The notes beneath the pieces were generated by a model that made no database searches, was not told the origin of the DNA, and saw only the letters and a list, made by a program, of their open reading frames with translations. Source: Isoetes taiwanensis (taxonomy: Eukaryota; Streptophyta; Lycopodiopsida; Isoetales; Isoetaceae). Taken from it: DNA of 64,000 bases. Shown here one piece after another: positions 59,196 through 64,000 of the stretch (its first letter is position 1; each line of letters starts with the position of its first letter). Where the stretch lies: positions 124,001-188,000 of the forward strand of contig JAJEKV010000342.1 in NCBI GenBank assembly GCA_021234155.1, given 5' to 3'. A program made the translations under genes and the position numbers.

Positions 59196-61390
59196 CATAA
59201 GAATGTGAATGCTACCCAATATGCTTGCTACCATGATTGCAGACTGTTCATATGATTTAATAAACTACAAACACAATAGATTGCTGCATCATTGGCGAAT
59301 AAAGGGAATGCATGAAGTAGATTACAGTAGACATTTATGCTACTTGGTTGCTACATCGAAATCAATGAGACACGTCTATCCAAGTGATATTTGTGAGTTC
59401 TGTTATCCTTCAATGAAACTCATTGCAAATTTCATGCCTAACAAGATATATCTTAATTTCTGAATTCCAACGATACCACCAGCTTGAAAGAAGAAGCACA
59501 AACCTTGATCAAGCATCATTTACAGCAGAAGAATGAAGAGAATCCCAAACCAATAGACAATCGGCATAAAGAGAGACATAATCCTGCAGCAACTATAATC
59601 ATCATGCAAGGGATCCGAAAAGTATCATAGGCATCGATGTAACCAAATCGGGTCCATTAAAAGAACTCATAAAAAAAGCAAACTTTATTCCCTATTGCGA
59701 TTGCATAACAACCCATTTATAATGCATATGCATGAGGAAATGAAAGATCAATTTCAAGTCAACTTTTGCCTCCTCACATGTCTTCAAAGATCCTGAATAT
59801 AAACCTGTCACTCTTGCTTCTGAGAATAAGTGTATGGATATCTGACACCCCAATTCAACGTCTAAAAAGAAACGTACCTATTGACACACTTTCAATATGA
59901 CAGACGACAGATTTGGGCAGTAGCTTATGATGGATAACATTTCTATAAGCAGAATAGAATATGTGATATGCAAGAGGATGTCACAAAAATACATGCATGT
60001 TGTCTATCATCCTTCATGAAGAAACTAATTTTGTGCCCCTTCTGATAATCATATTGCATCCCCAACAGTAAAGGAACCAACCTTATCCTTCATCTTAGAT
60101 TGCCAAATTGCTACAATAAGCAAAATATAAATGCATTCCAATTTTGCAGTACATGAGAACATCATTAGGCACTTCCAAGCATGAGCTAACTCAACTCAAT
60201 TTTGAAGCTCTAATTTGAGACAAACAACCTGTAGGACTATTACGGCAAGAGCTTCAACCTGCATGCACTAGTTTTCAATAACAACAAACCGGAAAACATT
60301 TACCTATTTATCGATTGCCCTTATCCACATAAAAAGCAAAGCAAACAGGGATTGAGCATGATATCTCATGATTACCTATTCATTAGTGCTTAAGTCTATA
60401 AAGATAATTATCATGCCTTATTGCAAATCAATGGAAACCACCTTTATGGTCCTAAAAGCAAGAAATTACCGAACTCTTCACCGCTTTGCCCCTCAAATCA
60501 CCATAAATTTTGATCCAATGGATCGAAAAGAGCATAATGTACATGTTTACGAATGAATAAGGCCTTCATGAAGCAAACTAAGGTGCCATCGACGTGGTCC
60601 AGATCCGACAGCTATTGGCATGGAGCTTTCAATCCATCCATGAGCCAGCCTGCACACCAAGATCGCCACCTCTAAACATGCACCATAATCTGGGATCCGA
60701 TCTGAAATCATAGGAAAAACTACATCCCGATATTGTCTTGCCCACAATCATGCATGTGATCTGAAAATAAAAAGGGGCAAAAGTCTTCAAATCGGCTCAT
60801 GTGTGCTATAATTATCAACACATCTCTCTACGAAATCAAAAGCGAGGGAAATTTATATGGCAAACGTAATATCTTGTCGGATAATGTAGAAACCTCGATC
60901 ATCTCTCGTGGCCTCCATGCCGAGGGATGGGAGGATAAGAATGACTGGACAAATAACCCAAAATGCCAATTTTAAATAATGGAAAAAAGCTACAACTCGA
61001 TTTTTGGCATCTTTGAGACTTTTTTCGGCGGGTAAAAGCTTTGAAACTTTAGGAAAACAACTTAGAAAAAAAAATCCAAAAGGTTTTGAACAGGAAAAAC
61101 CAAATTTAAACAATAGGATTAGTAAAAATGTGCTTGACATTGCCGCGAGACATACATTGGGAATTATAGCCTAATTCATTGTCATTTTGAAGCGATCTAA
61201 AGCATTTTGCAAACAATGATGTTTTTGTGGTCCAATTCATGAAGTTTATTTTCTATTCTCATCAAAGCATGGTCTTTATATTCTAAATACATTTTGATGT
61301 CCATGGATGTGAATTTTAGCCATTCATGAAGTTTACATAGATATGTTTTCCATGAGAGATGCTTCTTAAAAATATTCCACCTTTTTTTAA
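59196..61390. other. Remainder of duplication copy 2, non-coding
   Basis: Collinear with 44,245-46,344 and 47,331-47,435. No gene was recognised. Confidence 0.5.
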
Positions 61391-62480
61391 TGCCATCAAT
61401 CGAGCCATCGGATCGGTATTCTCGAATAAAAGCATGCATCTCTCCCATGCATGCATGCATTTTCGGGGCTCTAGTTTGTTTGTGAATCGTTATTTCTTGC
61501 ATGTTCTTCATCGACTTATTATCGGAATTTTCTCCGCTCTCAGCAGTTCCCTTGACTTTCTTTCTTTGATACTAGGCAGGAGAGGGGCTTTTTCCTGCTT
61601 GGTTTTCCAGTTTGACGTCTCTTTCCATGTTGTGACATGACCTTGTCCTTTTTTTGGCCATCCTTCAACCTTCGACCTCGATCCCGTTTTGATAAGGATG
61701 TTCTTTTTCTGTCAGGGGCTTTTGTCTGTTATCATGCGAGCCCTTATTCGAGAATGCCATCGATCCGAGCCATCGAATCGGTATTCTCAAATGGGCGAAA
61801 CACGCATCCCATTGCGCGATGCATTTTCGGGGGCTACGGTCTGTTTGGGGATCGTTATTTCTTGTAGGTTCTTCATCGACTTCTCAATGGCATTTTCTCC
61901 TCTCTCAGCAGTTCCCTTGACTTTTACCCGCTCTTAAAATAAACTTCTTCCTTCCTTCCTTAATGTATATATTATCATAAATATTGTTTTTTTTTTTGTC
62001 GCGTGGCATGCTTAGGGCTCTTCGAGGGTGTAAATGTTGTTTTTGTGTCATGTAGCACGCGTGCGGCCTAAACTTTTCAAAGGTTTTTCTCTATTATTTT
62101 TTTTGTTGGTGATGTACATGTCCAAGGGTGATGCTAAACCGGTATTCTTTGTGGGGTGGGATTTTTTTTTTTTTAGGGGACGTTTAAGCGACCTTGCGTT
62201 GTACAAGCCCCTTGTTAGAGATTTTATCGCTAGAACTTTTCCTCAAAACCCAAAAAGAGCGGTTTTCTAATCCGTCGATAAACTCTAAGCGGGGACACTA
62301 GCTAACATCTGTAGTACAATAATTTTATTTGGGGTCCGGTGTTATATTTGGATATTCCCTATGTTTTTCATTTTTGGATAGCTGCGATGTGCGACTACCC
62401 ACTCTATACCATTTAGAAAAACGCTAAAATGAATGAAAAGCCTAGCTAGAGCTTTTATCGTTTTCATCGCGAGCCCTTAT
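61391..62480 (+). mobile_element. Two stacked LTR/TRIM-like units
   Basis: Unit a (61,391-61,757) equals 47,435-47,803. Unit b (61,757-62,478) starts CCATCGATCCGAGCC, then ATCGG and TATTCTCAAATGGG. It contains a long T run with GTCGCGTGGCA, the TTTTCCTCAAAACCC hairpin motif (~62,238) and GCGACTACCCA. It ends CATCGCGAGCCCTTATTATA. Both lack any protein domain. Unit b is the longest copy of the family and may be close to a full LTR. Confidence 0.6.
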
Positions 62481-62900
62481 TATACATGTGTACTTTGTTT
62501 TGAGAACATTCCACATTAGGGATTTTATGGGGTTATATTAGGCCCTTCTAAAACACGCCACTAGTAAGCTAAGTGGAATAAATTTCGGGTGATCAAACTC
62601 TAGTCTTTTTGTCTTTAGTGGATTGTTGCATTCTTTTCTTTTCTATGCGCTTTTTGTCTTTGTAAAACACATGATTTGTTTTGTGATATTATTTCTTATT
62701 GTTTCAATTTTTTTTTTTAGCTTTGTTAGTTTGGAGCGAAAAGAGGAAAAAAATTTACGGCAATGCAATTCAAAATCTAACGAAGTTCTTTCTTCCTCCT
62801 CGTGCCAGATACAACTGCTCATTTCAAATGTTGGTGGCCGTTTCTTCCCAAAACGAATACAAGTCTTTGGTCTAGGATTGCTCGATTCTTGAAGGTCCCT
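62480..62900. other. Upstream of the gene at the right edge
   Basis: AT-rich, then a stretch (62,780-62,900) that is open in the frame leading into the ATG at 62,907, so the true start could lie further left. No promoter motif was identified. Confidence 0.35.
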
Positions 62901-62906
62901 CTTATT

Positions 62907-63968
62907 ATGGAGACAGTTTCTTCCCAAAATTTTGCAGCTTCGGATCATTATCAGAAAACTCAGTAAGTACTTGTTTTTCACTAAAAATTTTTGGGCAGGT
63001 CCTTTCTACAGTCTTTTGGAGCTACAAGGATTTCCAATATGGATGATAGGTTTGTACAACTTGCAACACTATGAATTAAATTTTATTCATTTCTAAGAAT
63101 ACCTACTGTTTGTTTGTAGAAAACATAAATTCAAGGAGGAAGGTTTGCCAATTTCGAGTGGAGATACCAGAGAATTTCATGCCACTGAAAAGAAAAATAG
63201 GCCTAGAAATAATTATGATGAGAATTCTTTAAGATCACAAAGAGCATGCAATGTTGATCTTTGGACACATGGAGATTTATATCCAAGAGATCCATTAAAT
63301 CATATTCAACCTGAATTTGATTCTCCCACAGCCTTATTTCGATTTACAGGCAAGGGATATCAAGGTTTACTTGGATATTGCCAAAATTTGGCAAGTGGAT
63401 CTTCAAGTGACGGCATTAGAGCTGCTATGCAAGAACTCCAAACATGTAACTTTCAGCTTCAAGGTAGCATCAGAAAGCTTAGTTATGATATGCATAACAT
63501 TGCTAATCACAATATCTCGTTATATTATGCTTGTAACAACTGCAAGTCTTTGCAAGTGAAAGTACAAAAGCAAAATTAGAAGGATGTTTGCAAGAAGAAA
63601 ATATCTGGTGTAAACGTGTGATGGAGGAAAATGAGAAGCTAAAATTAAAGATTAAGCGCTTAAAGATCACTTCATTTGGTTTGAGAGAGAGGAAAAGAAA
63701 GATGAAACCATGGAGGAAAATGAGAAGCTAAAATTAAAGATTAAGCGCTTAAAGATCACCGCTTGGTTTGAGAGAGGAAAAGAAAAGATGAAACCAGTCC
63801 ATACATCGGCTCCTAAAGGCGGTGGATCCAAGAGAAGAGTGGCTGCCATCAAGATGTTGATAGATCCATCATTTGGTCATAAAAGCGAATGCAAGGATGG
63901 TTATTTGGCTGAGTTAATCAAAAAAATTGCCACAAAAAATGATATTTTGAAGATGTTCAATCTTCCAG
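62907..63968 (+). CDS. Unrecognised, probably spliced gene with coiled coil; partial
   Basis: Exon-like pieces join in a consistent phase. ATG 62,907 runs to 62,962 (donor CA|GTAAGT), 62,999-63,049 follows (acceptor GGGCAG, donor ATAG|GTTTGT), then 63,120 onward (acceptor TTTGTTTGTAG). The second intron (70 bp, AT-rich) is plausible. The first would be only 36 bp, shorter than plant introns normally are, so the start may instead be the ATG at 63,039. The third exon is hydrophilic, with CNVDLWTHGDLYPRDPLNH and ALFRFTGKGYQGLLGYCQN, and stays open to 63,579. The coding signal then continues in other frames with a coiled coil (EENEKLKLKIKRLKI, twice) and AIKMLIDPSFGHKSECK. It reaches CTTCCAG|GTATAT at 63,968. 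I do not recognise the family. A frameshift near 63,550 and an 89-bp tandem duplication disrupt it. The gene runs off the window. Confidence 0.5.
63621..63798 (+). repeat. 89-bp tandem duplication inside the coiled-coil exon
   Basis: ATGGAGGAAAATGAGAAGCT at 63,621 recurs at 63,710, and the whole unit to GATGAAACC is repeated with small indels (ATCACTTCATTTGG versus ATCACCGCTTGG). Since 89 is not a multiple of three, the duplication shifts the frame unless an indel corrects it. Confidence 0.9.
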
Positions 63969-64000
63969 GTATATCTAGTTCATCTTATTGCTTGTTACTA

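Larger units (their letters stand above)
47823..61761 (+). repeat. Segmental tandem duplication, copy 2 (~13.9 kb with insertion)
   Basis: Collinear with 37,755-47,803, interrupted by an insertion at about 53,827-59,195, with three instead of four array units and without the 46.3-47.3-kb insertion. The size balance agrees: 13.94 - 5.37 + 0.99 + 0.47 is about 10.03 kb. It ends where a further TRIM-like unit begins at 61,757. Confidence 0.9.

Overview
The window looks like nuclear DNA of a land plant with a large, repeat-rich genome. The evidence is an NPH3-type BTB/POZ gene, a decayed PLS-type PPR gene, plant-style AT-rich introns, a zf-RVT LINE, fold-back MITEs, LTR fragments and a tRNA-related SINE. 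The PPR remnant and the repeat content would suit a gymnosperm or another large-genome lineage, but the species cannot be fixed from this sequence.

Layout. Bases 1-5,000 are gene-poor and AT-rich, with weak tandem repeats. Bases 5,080-6,744 hold the one clear host gene, an NPH3-family protein broken by three same-direction frameshifts. From 6,745 to 19,000 there is mostly unassigned intergenic DNA with a SINE-like element (12.35-12.59 kb), a 0.27-kb tandem duplication (17.3-17.8 kb) and short palindromes. A PPR pseudogene lies at 19.08-19.66 kb. Bases 19.78-27.32 kb form a very large inverted repeat: two ~3.63-kb arms around a ~0.27-kb spacer, each with a TATATAAA promoter pointing at the centre and a ~25-bp minisatellite downstream. 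Bases 27.3-37.1 kb are degraded retroelement and tandem-repeat DNA.

A 5'-truncated LINE (minus strand, A-tail at 37,158) leads into a ~10-kb tandem segmental duplication: copy 1 at 37,755-47,803 and copy 2 at 47,823-61,761. The copies differ by three events: a ~1-kb LTR/TRIM-like insertion only in copy 1, a ~5.4-kb insertion only in copy 2, and a ~470-bp tandem array with four units in copy 1 and three in copy 2. The 5.4-kb insertion carries exon-like fragments (one YebC/TACO1-like, one unrecognised with a clean splice donor) and two related fold-back MITEs. The last kilobase holds the start of an unrecognised, probably spliced gene with a coiled-coil region that runs off the window.

A caution for every reading frame: where two copies of the same sequence can be compared, many mismatches sit at CAG/CTG trinucleotides and are complex (CTG read as CG, CTTTG or CAT). 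That resembles a technical error at CHG sites rather than ordinary divergence, so frameshifts in this window cannot be taken as biological without independent reads. The genes show no operon-like or pathway relation to one another.
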